From assembly GCA_013397935.1 (NCBI GenBank), contig VZRN01000562.1, forward strand, positions 298,295-362,294: a stretch of DNA of 64,000 bases. The letters are read 5' to 3'. Below, piece by piece: positions 45,340-55,063 of this stretch; the stretch's first letter is position 1; the number at the start of each line of letters is the position of its first letter. The translations under genes were made by a program, and so were the position numbers. This DNA is from Dasyornis broadbenti. Its lineage: Eukaryota > Chordata > Aves > Passeriformes > Dasyornithidae. The notes below the pieces were generated by a model. The model saw nothing but the letters and a program-made list of their open reading frames with translations, did not search any database and was not told where the DNA came from.

Positions 45340-48300
45340 AATTTCCCAGTGTTCCTAAATCTGGCTTAGCTCCACCAGCACTAGCAACATGAGGATCCCA
45401 GAGGTAAACCAGTTGCCAGCACAACTAATACCACATAATTTCATCGCACTCATAGCAGTTTAATCAATATAGCATTAAAAATTCTGGCAGCAGCCAGGAT
45501 GCAGTAGGGCTCCCCATATTACTTATCTTGATGGAGACGAACTTGCAGAGAGCAGGAAATCTTCAGAGGGTCCTCTGAAGATAAACAAGGCCTGAGGGAT
45601 AGCATTGGTTTGGCTGAGGGAGTGAGAGCTGGTTTGTAGGGGTCTTCTCATATTGAGTGTGATGTGTATCAACCCAGCTTTGGCAGGTAGGACAGGGAGA
45701 TCACAGTCATAACCCTGTCACAGAAGGGGCAGGATTAGTAATGTGCTATGTTTGTGCTCCTTTAGCATTGTCTAGAATTTCTAAGCCAGAAAAAAAAAGC
45801 ACTTGTCTCCAAAAAACTGAAACTTGACCATCATAGAACCACCTCTATTAAGTGAAAATATACTATCTTAAGTTCTGATTTACAGCAAGAAGTTTTAGGA
45901 GAGAGACAAAAAAAAAACAAAACACAAACAACAAAAAGACAAAGGAAAACATTTTGAGTGGGGGGAAAAAAAAAAAGACCCAAACAAACAAATGAAGCAA
46001 CTCTAGAAAAAGTCTCTGTTGTTTTCTGTGTGTCTCAAACTTCACCAGCCCACAGAGAATGTGTGATGGGCAAGTGAAAGAAGACCATCCGACATGCCAG
46101 CTAGTCACAATAAAGTCCCAACAGCAGTTTTTGTCTGAGAGCATTTATGTCCATTTTATTAGTATGAATAAAGGGAGTTCTTTCACATTTAGCTATATCC
46201 AGAAGGGCAATAGTCCATAAATCAATACATGGCATGGCTTTGCTTTTCCACTCCATCAGTATAATTCTTTTGGCTGCCAGTGCTACTCTCAGGAGTCATC
46301 TCTTTTCCCATTTATTCAAATTATGTGGCGAGTTGGTGAATTCCAATACCAGCACTGCTGCAGCTTTGTCTAAATTGATTTCCAGGACTAACTCCATTTA
46401 TCTAAGAACTTAGTTCCAGAAACTGGCTGTTCTCTAGCTGTTTCACATCTAAAATATAAGGGTACTCTTGTCAGCACTGAATCTACAACTTTGAACACAG
46501 ACTGAAGTCAATGAATATGCACAGATCTTGTAAATGATTTTTCATGTTGGTCCCTACTGTTTCAGTCAGCAGAGTTCTTCTTAAAGGGGGGATAACAAAT
46601 CTATTCCAATCTGTTGGTTTCCTCTCTGGCTTTTGGAAAGTAGAGTTTGGTTGGGGTTTCTGATCCATACTAGGAGTCTGAATACAAGTAGCCAGGACAA
46701 TGGGAGCTTGATCAGTGTTCTTCATAATAAAAGCACTGCTACACCTCTGTAGGCAAGAAACTATGGTTGATCAATTCTGGTGAGGACAATGAAGTGCCAA
46801 ATGAATTGAGATAATTTATTGTAATAGTCTGTTTAATCCACATGCTAGCATATTTTACTAATATAGACATTCACAGATCTGTAATTGTGGAGAACACACA
46901 AAACAAGAATATATAAATGTATCTATAACATGTTAGAAATGTGATTTTTTTTAATGACTGTTTGAGATTACTGCAACTAATTATTTTCTCTCAGATTTTA
47001 TTAGGATTCTGAGCTCTTAAAAAATAGCTGTGAGTGTAGCCATTGTTTTTCCTCTGTGGTAAGATTTCAGAAGTTAAATCTAGGAATAAGTCACATTGTT
47101 GACTACAGTTAACTAGTAAATATTTCAAAGAATTATTAAAATCTGGGATCATCATCTTTAATTTTGCTTGTAACTCTAAAACTAACGAAGCTGTGAGAGC
47201 TCCATTACAGAGCATATGATTCTGTGCAGGCTTATGCTTGGTTTCTCTGGCTTCTTGTACAGTAGGTGTTTGTCTAGTATTGTCATTGCAATTTTTATTG
47301 CACTGCATGATGTGTGCAGATGTGCTTCATCAACATCCCATGAGGAAAAGATGCTCTGCTCAGTATCTTTGCTCCCAGATGACATCTACCTTATAGAATA
47401 ACTTTCTGGGCTACTTCCTCTGGGATCAGGCAACCATTTAAATTCTCTGGATTTTGGTGTTTTAACAAGGATTTAATTACAAAGGTAAGTGTATGCACCT
47501 GCTAAGGCAGTACTAATTATTTGATAATGGGGCAATCTTTCTCAATACAACCAGGTTTTGTGGTGGTAAGCTACACTAATGAAGCACACTGAGAGAACAA
47601 ATCCTCTCTATGTTAAAAGGCTTATTTAAATTAAAGAAATCTGTAAAGATTGAGAGGGGTTTTTTTTCATCACAGATATTGACAACTGTGGAGCTAATGT
47701 AGTCACATCCATTACTGCTGGAGGATGCTTACTTTTGATGTGTGTGACTTTATTAAGTAATATATGGCATCATCTTTTAATGCTTTTTCCTGACATTTTT
47801 ATCTCATCTGTTGCTTTTGAAAGCTGGTTTATATCTAGAGCTACTCAGTTGGAACCAATCAGTAACATTTCAACAGTGCTACTGTATTTCCTCCATCCAG
47901 TACATCTGCTGCAGGCCTGTGTAGTATGCACAGGATCAGTGGAGTGTTTTAGTTTTCAGAAACTCACACCTTATTGTGAGCCCTTTGCCAATTTACAATT
48001 GCAGAAGCCAGAAGCTAAACTACAATGTTACAACTTTATAATCTCAGGCTAATAAAAAAAAGTGGGGGATCCATAAGCCAGATGGGTTCCAATGCCCCTG
48101 TCAAAAGCTATGTTGATCATATACCACTAGGTTTTTTTGTTTCTTAATAACCAAAAACATGTTAGCATTAAAAAAGCAAATGCACTTGACAGCATCAATT
48201 CCATTATGGTTCCCAGTCATCTGCTTTATTGGGTTTGAAGGAATTTAGCCAGAGCGCTCTATTTTCACTAGAATGTCATTAAAAACTTTGCAGCTTAGGC

Positions 48301-50980
48301 AAATGGTAAGCAATTTTGAGGGAAAACATTTTTTAACTCTCGTTTTGCAGAATGGTTTTATTTTAAAATTTCTAAGATATATTTTGCCTTTTTTTTTTGT
48401 TTGTTTGTTCTTCTTTTACACTAAAGAAACATCACTTTTAAAATCTTCAATGCTTTTCAGCAGTGAGATGAAAAATATTGACATATTACAGATGATGAAA
48501 CATGGCCAAATTTTATTCCATTTGCTGCTGAATGGTAGCTGTGACTGTGGAACAGATAAAAACAATTCAAAATTTTAACCCTGAGGCAGACCCCAGATTA
48601 TTGGAGGCCAAGCAGAAATTTCAGTATTTGGCCCATAAATACCAGAAGTTTAAAAAATGAAATCAATTAATGACACTGTTTAGAAACTGTGTACAAAATC
48701 CAGAGACTAACCATTTCATCTCTGTTCCTGACTCTTTTTAGGCAATAAGGCCTATACAATAAGTCCTTACTTCTTCATCTGACCTCTTTTTGCCCATCTT
48801 AAAATAAGAAAGTGGTAAGAACCACCCCCCTGAAAAAAATAAAATAATAAAAAAATTAGACACACAGGGAAGAAAAGGAATTTGTCTTCCTCTGCAATCC
48901 AAGTGGCAAAGTGAATCTTTTCAGCCAATTCCTCAGTGTCCTAGAGATCGCTGTTATTAATGTAGCTGGGGGTGCATGCTGCTGATAATTACTGTTAGCT
49001 GGAATAATTAATAAGAATAATTGCTTGGTATGGTAAGAGAAGGGGAAGCTCTGGGAAGGGGAAGGAATAGGCTGGAAGAGTGATAGACTCCCTGAGCGCA
49101 TTTTTATAGACAGGAAGTTCAGCAGAAAGCATCCTGAGAATAGAAGAATTGTCTGGATGCCAAGGACAAAAGTTAAGACATATAAGGCTTAAGTGAGATA
49201 GGGGCAGTCTGGAATGCTACAGTAAGATCCTATCATGGATGTGTAAGAGAAATGAATGGCTATGGGTTTTAAAGAGGTATGATACATTAGTGATTGTGAG
49301 GCAGTCTAAAATTAGGAGTGTAGTCTTTATGTGTGGTACAGGACCACTTGAGACAGACAGAAGTCAGGCAGAATAGAGAGAAGTGGTGCCTTTGAGAGAA
49401 GTTTTCTGTAGTTTACCCCAGCTAGGAAGAGGACAAACTAGTCATTAGAAATAAAATACAAGTGCCAGGCGTGTGGAGAATGACCACAATTTTGGTATAT
49501 TAGGTTAAATTTCCTGCACATTTTGCACGTAGGGAATGGCAGGCACAGCTCTCAGCACTGTCAACAGGAGCAGTACCATCAGCAGGGCTGGACAGAGCCC
49601 CCAGGGATGGGGAGGCTGCTTGGTGATGCAGTTTTTGCCCACCATGCCTTCTGCAGAGCTTGTTACTGCAGGTGACGCTGCTTCTGGACCACCACCTCCT
49701 CCAGGAGTGTATCCAAACACTTCAACTACAAAGAACCATGCTGACTGTAGCACTGGCTGCCCCCAGCCCATCCCGAGCTGCCTGCTGACTTCTGCTCCAG
49801 CCCAGCCAGCTTAACTCCTCCTGCAGACTCCTCAATCCAGTCTTGAAGCACATGAGCTTCCATAGCAGCTTGCTTCTGGGCCTGGTGGCTACATCAAGAT
49901 GGGCTGGGGCAGGATTGTGTTGAGCTGGAAGGTTTGGAGAGCAGGTGGACAGAAGCTATCCCCAGAGAAATGGTGCCAAGGTGATAATCCTCTTTGGCCA
50001 GCACGGAAGAAAGAAACTGCCCTTGAACTCTATCCTGACAGCATCAGACACAGCCCAGAGTCTTCAATGGGTTGAGGAAGTATTTCCATTTCCCAACCTC
50101 TCAAGCTCAGGAGGTAAAAAGACAATCCTTTTTATTTTGGTGTTAGTCCTTGCAGACCTTTAACAAAAGGAATTTCACAGCTCTGCTCTGGTTTGTGTGA
50201 AGCTGTATTGTGCTTTCATTAGCTTAGGAGAGCAACTGTGTTCTCCCTCTCCTCCTCTGCTCTTTTCTGATGAGCTTGGCACTGTCTGTATACATATGCT
50301 ATGCATAAATACCTCCCTACCCACTATACATTCAGTAGGATATACGTGGAGAAATCAAAGTAAATATGGATAGAGGAAATGTAAGTGAATATGGGATGTC
50401 AGAGGCTATCTAGCAATAAGAGTAGTGATAATGTCATAAAGAACAAGCATGCTCAGAGTGACACTTAGTTTGGTGCTAGTCATAGAGATATTACTGTTTG
50501 CTAGAGAAACAGTGCAGCATTTAATTCTGTCACAGGAGATAGGAAAAGCTTTTATGGACAAGGTGTGACTGTGTATGATTTTACTTTCCTAATATAAATC
50601 TTTAAGGGAAGAGCAACTGAAACTGAAAAAGATAGATGTAGTTAATTACTTCTGTCTGGCACAGGGTAAAATCCCATTACAAAGGCTTCAGTCTGGATCT
50701 TGTCTTCCCCCATGACGCATACTACATAAATTAATTAGGGTCACACGACAAGAAGAGATGCCAGCCTACCAATGCAGAAGTTATCTTTCCTGGAATAATG
50801 CTGAAATTGCTGCTGTCACCATGGGCTTCATCCTGTTCCCATTCTTGCTTTAGTGGCTTCTTCAGTCTGAGGTCAGTAGAAATTATTTTAAAGTGATATT
50901 ACCCAAGCCTTTCCCCATTCCTAGCAGCCAACCTCCAAAAGAGGATAGAAGCTATTAACAGCTTTTCCTACAGCGATTGA
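45340..50980. other. Mostly unique AT-rich sequence, no gene seen
   Basis: A-rich tracts lie at 45909-45940 and 45964-45976, and a T run at 48390-48399. A GC-richer patch at 49536-49830 has open frames on both strands (92 codons on +, 88 on minus) that I do not recognise. Minus-strand frames at 46991-47385 (105 and 67 codons) also lack a known domain. A consensus-like donor (AAAG then GTAAGT) lies at about 47480-47488 without a matching exon signal. Confidence 0.5.
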
Positions 50981-50984
50981 GGGG

Positions 50985-51065
50985 AAATGATTGTACAGCA
51001 CCTGTGCAACTGGGCCTTGGTACTGGATGGAGCCTCCTGGCTGCCACCCCAGTATGAATAAGGGA
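50985..51065 (+). repeat. Ancient sauropsid retroposon 3' tail fragment
   Basis: GATTGTACAGCACCTGTGCA, then 'tgggccttggtactggatgg', then GCCTCCTGGCTGCCACCCCA and GTATGAATAAGG follow, in order, an old 3'-tail wording I remember from reptile and bird DNA ('tgtacagcgcctagcacaatggggtcctgatcc...ggctcctaggcgctac..taatacaaataat'). It is about 80 bases with many changes. The family name is not known to me. Confidence 0.5.
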
Positions 51066-51939
51066 TCTTATGACTGCTGCCAGCTGAGAGAATTCCTCCC
51101 TTAACTTAAAAGGACACATTTTCTATGTACAGTCGCTGACAGACAGAGGAGCCTGAAGAGAGATAGGAATGAGATTGACATGAAACAGCCTTTATATAAA
51201 GAAATTTCAAACCCACATCTGTGAGAAACTCCAAAATCACTTGTCTCAGGAAATACTTGATAGTTTATATCAGGCTTATGCCATTTATTTAGTGATGATG
51301 TTTTCTTCATCTGGCCAGGCCTCAGAGAAAGCAGTGTCCTAAGATTTAACTGGTTTGACAGAGCACACAAAACTGCCAGACAGCTTATTCACATCCTCCA
51401 AGCCAACACGACTACAGCCAGATAGTTTAGCTGATATAGGAGCCTACCTTGTGCAGTTTTACAAACCGTGATTTTAAGAGGTTCACATCTGTCCAGAGAA
51501 GCCGTTCCCAGGTGCTTGAACGCACTCTTGTTCAAGTTAACTTCTGAGCACCCAAGCTGCTACTTACAACCTAACTTCCCTTGTCAGTGCGTGTCCTTTT
51601 GTGCCACAAAGTGGCTGCAGAACAGCTTCCACCTCTCAGGCATGTGGAAGCAGCCAGCAGAAATTTGTGATGGTGTAGTGCTACCATACCAGTGTCCTCT
51701 ATGTACCTTGGGACAAAGGGGACTCAGTTCCTGTTTTGTCCCCTTTCTCTCAAGCAGTTGGAAAATTTACTTTTTACTCTGGATGTACTGGGCAGAAACT
51801 GGGGCAGGCAGCAGCGCATCAAGCACCTGGTGAGGGTGGGTCATCTCCCCAGCTCTGAGCAGCAATGCAAAGAATATGGGAAGCTGAAAGAGGGAGGCTA
51901 AATATATAAATAAATAAGTAAATATGTAAACAAGACCAG
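51066..51939. other. Unique sequence, no gene seen
   Basis: The 121-codon + frame at 51468-51833 includes a hydrophobic end and several Cys but no recognised domain. A short TAAA-rich stretch lies at 51900-51930. Confidence 0.45.
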
Positions 51940-51942
51940 GTT

Positions 51943-51995
51943 CTGATCCTGCAAGATGCTGAATACTGCCAGGTAAGTACTGAGCACACAAGGGT
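51943..51995. repeat. Possible remnant of a second ancient palindromic repeat
   Basis: GATCCTGCAAGATGCTGAAT resembles the left arm of an old hairpin repeat I remember from sauropsid genomes ('gatcctgcaaggtgctgagcac...'). A weaker reverse arm (GTACTGAGCAC) follows, so the palindrome is decayed. It contains CAG followed by GTAAGT at 51971-51978, a strong splice-donor match. Confidence 0.4.
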
Positions 51996-52202
51996 CTCTC
52001 TGAAATCAGAGCAGGAAGACAATGGAGAAACAGCATGGCCTTGTGAAATCAGACCCGTATGGCTCTTTGTATCATCTTTCTTGTTTCATCTGGTTTGGTT
52101 ACCCTCCTCCTAGGCCCACGCCTGTATCACTTAAATCGCAGACACCTCGAGGTCAAAAGGCACCATGTGCAAAGGCATGCATTATATTAAAATCGGTAAC
52201 TG

Positions 52203-52376
52203 AAAGGATCCTCCCCTAAAAGCTTTGCGAGGACCCAGAGCCGTGTGCTGTGGGATCCTTCCCTCCCTGCTGCAATGCCTGTCTCCTGAGTGCAGCCACA
52301 GCAGCCGCTCGCGGGTAGCTCTGCGCAGGCTGCTGGCGGAGGGGCTCCTGGGGGACGGTGCTCTGCAAGGCCAGCC
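52203..52376. other. GC- and CpG-rich block
   Basis: Eight CpGs occur in about 170 bases, with a core at 52305-52360 (CCGCTCGCGGG, then TGCGCAGG, TGGCGGAGG). Both strands are open for 65 or more codons because of composition. No domain is recognised. It could be an isolated CpG island, an exon, or a gene-conversion-prone patch. It directly abuts the palindromic repeat. Confidence 0.45.
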
Positions 52377-52497
52377 AAACAAAGCACTTCATCATCTGCT
52401 TAACTTTAAGCACCTGACTAGCTCCATTGAGTTCAATACAACCGCTCACATGTCTGAAGTTAAGCACATGCTTAAAAGATTTGTTGGATTAGGGCCC
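52377..52497. repeat. Ancient palindromic (hairpin-capable) interspersed repeat
   Basis: The left arm, CTGCTTAACTTTAAGCACCT (52397-52416), and the right arm, GAAGTTAAGCACATGCTTAA (52456-52475), are imperfect inverted repeats about a centre near 52435, where CTCCATTGAGTTCAAT lies. The flank TTGTTGGATTAGGGCC closes it. This matches a dispersed palindromic element I remember from turtles, crocodiles and birds ('gcacatgcttaactttaagcacgtgag...cccattga...' and its mirror). It is a MITE-like fossil. The transcript would fold into a hairpin of about 55-bp arms with mismatches. Confidence 0.7.
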
Positions 52498-52845
52498 AAA
52501 AGATTAGAGCTCTATAAAAGTAGCTGTGATCTTTAAAATGAAAAAATGGCTTTCTCAATGGTAAAGAGAAAAATATTAACAACTCTGGAACAATCTGTAA
52601 AAAATAAAAGCCCTTTAAGTGTTTCACATGTATGTTATGTATCAAGAGGTAAGGAAAAGCTAATAAAATTTTTCAAAGAGGTTACAGCAAAGGAAAAAAG
52701 TAGGAGAACAAATACGAAGAGATTTCTCTTGTCATCTGCAAGACAGTGGAAATCAGTCAGGGAGAAAGTTAGAGTACAATGGCACAGGAAATGAAAATAA
52801 AGAAGGTAGTGAAGGCTTTCCTTCACTCCCACCTCCCCCCACCCC
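52498..52845. other. AT-rich sequence possibly belonging to the old LINE
   Basis: An 82-codon + frame at 52546-52794 is Lys/Arg-rich, and in part resembles the basic linker before a LINE reverse transcriptase. The resemblance is weak. A C-rich run lies at 52831-52850. Confidence 0.3.
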
Positions 52846-52849
52846 CTTT

Positions 52850-53560
52850 AAATGAGGTATTGACTGACTTCTTCAAACTGAATCTTAAAAAGGGGGACTA
52901 AGTTAACTACAGGGCAACCTGTGTCAGGGTCACTAAGGCCAGTGGAGGAAATTACCTAAGGAAACCAAAATCTAGGACATATCCAGGACCAGGAGGAAAT
53001 GATGCTAGATGTTAAAAGACATCTGGAAGGAAAACTTTGATTTATTGTCATAATTTAAGTGAGTTCTTAGAAAACAAGCAAGCAGAGCATAAAATACAGG
53101 CAGGAGAAACTAAGCCCTTAACCCACCACCCTGCAATCTTGTGTAAGACACAGTACAAGATATTCTCCAAGACTTTCCCCATTTGCCACCAGGGCAGGGC
53201 TGGAGGCAGGAAAACAGGGCAGTGAGAGCAGGAGAGGCTTCATCTCTAAGCGCCCAAAGTTGCGAGCAGGTTGTGGTGCGTGGTGAAGGGGCATGGCTAC
53301 CGCGGTGCTCCGGACAGCCCATGATAAAGTGCCACATGACAGTCTGCTACTGAAGCTAAAAGCAGCAGGAGCTCAGAACAGAAGAGGGGAAAAGATAAAA
53401 ACACAGCTGAAAAACAATGTCACGCTGCAGAGAAGTGTTGAGTGGGGCCCCTGCAGAGACCATTGCATGGACCTTTAAGGATTTCATGTTTGCATGATTA
53501 ACTAAGATGAAGAGGCCAGCTGCAAACTTTAATTTCCTGATGACACAAAGGGCCATGAAC
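52850..53560 (+). mobile_element. Very decayed LINE reverse transcriptase remnant (CR1/L2 superfamily)
   Basis: Three reverse-transcriptase signatures lie in the right order on +, each in a broken frame. At about 52890-52915, KKGD, a stop, then VNYRA matches the 'KKGD..NYRPISL' block. At about 53312-53368, AHDKVPHDSLLLKLKAAG matches 'AFDKVPH..LL.KL...G'. At about 53502-53550, DEEASCKL, a stop, then FPDDTKG matches 'DLDEG..CKL.KFADDTKLG', including the catalytic DD pair. The spacing is larger than expected between the first two, so insertions are likely. The enzyme would copy LINE RNA in target-primed reverse transcription. This copy is long dead. It could be CR1 or an L2-like LINE. Confidence 0.6.
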
Positions 53561-53564
53561 AATA

Positions 53565-53850
53565 TATATATAGGGTTTGAATCTGTAATGGCATTGGGCT
53601 ATTACATAGCAAAGCCTATTCAGCATAGACAAAAAAAAAAAAAAATTGCTGTTCAGGTTTATCGGTGCTTCATAACCAACTGACGAGGTTGTTTCCCAGA
53701 TAATTTTGCTCATGGACAATCCCAGGGAAACACAAACAAGACAAAACAAAACAAAAACCCCAAAACAAACAAAAAAGTCCAAGAAAAAAAAGCAACCCAA
53801 CCAACCAAAAACACAAAAAAGGAAACAAATCACACACCCCTGCTGCAAAC
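53565..53850. repeat. Low-complexity AT and CAAA-rich tract
   Basis: A (TA)n run lies at 53561-53572, an A run at 53631-53645, and AAAC/CAAA units with C interruptions at 53725-53835. On the minus strand this yields long hydrophobic open frames (116 and 149 codons, 53498-54119) that are artefacts of the repeat. Confidence 0.8.
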
Positions 53851-54380
53851 CCCAAACAAACTAGAAAAGAAACAATGAAAAATAATAATCCTAAAATCAG
53901 AGAACAGAATGCAATTACCAACAAATATTCTGTTATTATCAGTCCCAGGTAATGATTAAAAATTATAGGTACTTCCCAAAACTGATCAGGAACAGATGCT
54001 TGTAATTTAAGAGAAGTAAAGGCCGCTACAAGACGGTTTCCACATGTTGGTCCATGGAAAGAAGAAGATGGATGAATGATTATATCTGGCAGCTTTACAT
54101 TTAGCTCATGCCTAAACATATTGCGGCAGATTCTAGACCTGCCCTGGTGGTTCAGAGGTGCTATAATGATGGGTTAGGTGTGTCTTTGAAACTGCAGCCT
54201 CCAAAGAGCGTGGTAGGTTCCAAGTCACTTAACCCACTAAATTATAACTGGCATACAGGAATAGGAAACATACTCTTATTTTATGACAAAGCAGGTCTCA
54301 GAGTAATAACCACCAATGCTGGGCACTGTTTGCCTTCTGTATTCTCTCTCCATATTCTGTTAGCATTCAGTATAGATGCA

Positions 54381-54424
54381 GATATATATACAGATAGATT
54401 ATATATATATGTATGTATGTATAT
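54381..54424. repeat. (TA)n/(TATG)n microsatellite
   Basis: TATA units followed by GTAT units are directly visible. Confidence 0.9.
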
Positions 54425-55045
54425 TCTAAATAGCAAAGTTAGCAAGCTTTGCTATAATGACTCCATATTCAGAGTCAAAGGTTAGGGAGTGTGCTGAGAG
54501 AACTGATATTGGTAAAGGCTATATCTCTGCTATATTTTCTGAATTTCACTATATAAACTTCTTTAAAACCCCAAGGAAAAAGCAAACTCCATGGTTTTGT
54601 ACATAACAAGCTTCACATAATTTAATATTATGTGGGAGGTGACAAGAAACAATTAACCTATTTTGAGAAAATGCAGGAATTTATAGGAACAACATAACTC
54701 ATGAAGCAATAATTTAAAACTGACCTTCTAATCCATTTCACCAACCCAGAGATAAACATTGTGGAATGTTTCAAATTATAAAAGAGTCTGCCTTGATCTA
54801 AGTGGGTTGAAGAGTCAGACTAAAAGCATCTCACATAAATCCAAACCATAGTTACAAATATTCCTACTGCAATACTGATACATGAATAGAAAACTTTTGG
54901 CTGGAAATTTTTAGAAGGAAAAATGTCAGTTGATAAAAAACAAACACTTTTGCAGTAGTGTGTTGATTTCAGTGAAATGTTGTTTGGAAAGAATAACTGA
55001 AATTCTCCATTAAACTTTTTTAGAATGGTATGTTACTTTTTCTCT

Positions 55046-55063
55046 TTTTTTTTTTTTTTTTTT
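55046..55063. repeat. Poly-T run
   Basis: About 18 Ts follow a T/C-rich lead-in. Confidence 0.9.

Noticed and set aside
53498..54119. Minus-strand open frames of 116 and 149 codons with many Phe/Leu/Cys, looking like membrane proteins
   Set aside because: They are the reverse reading of an AAAC/CAAA-rich simple repeat, which encodes hydrophobic residues by composition.
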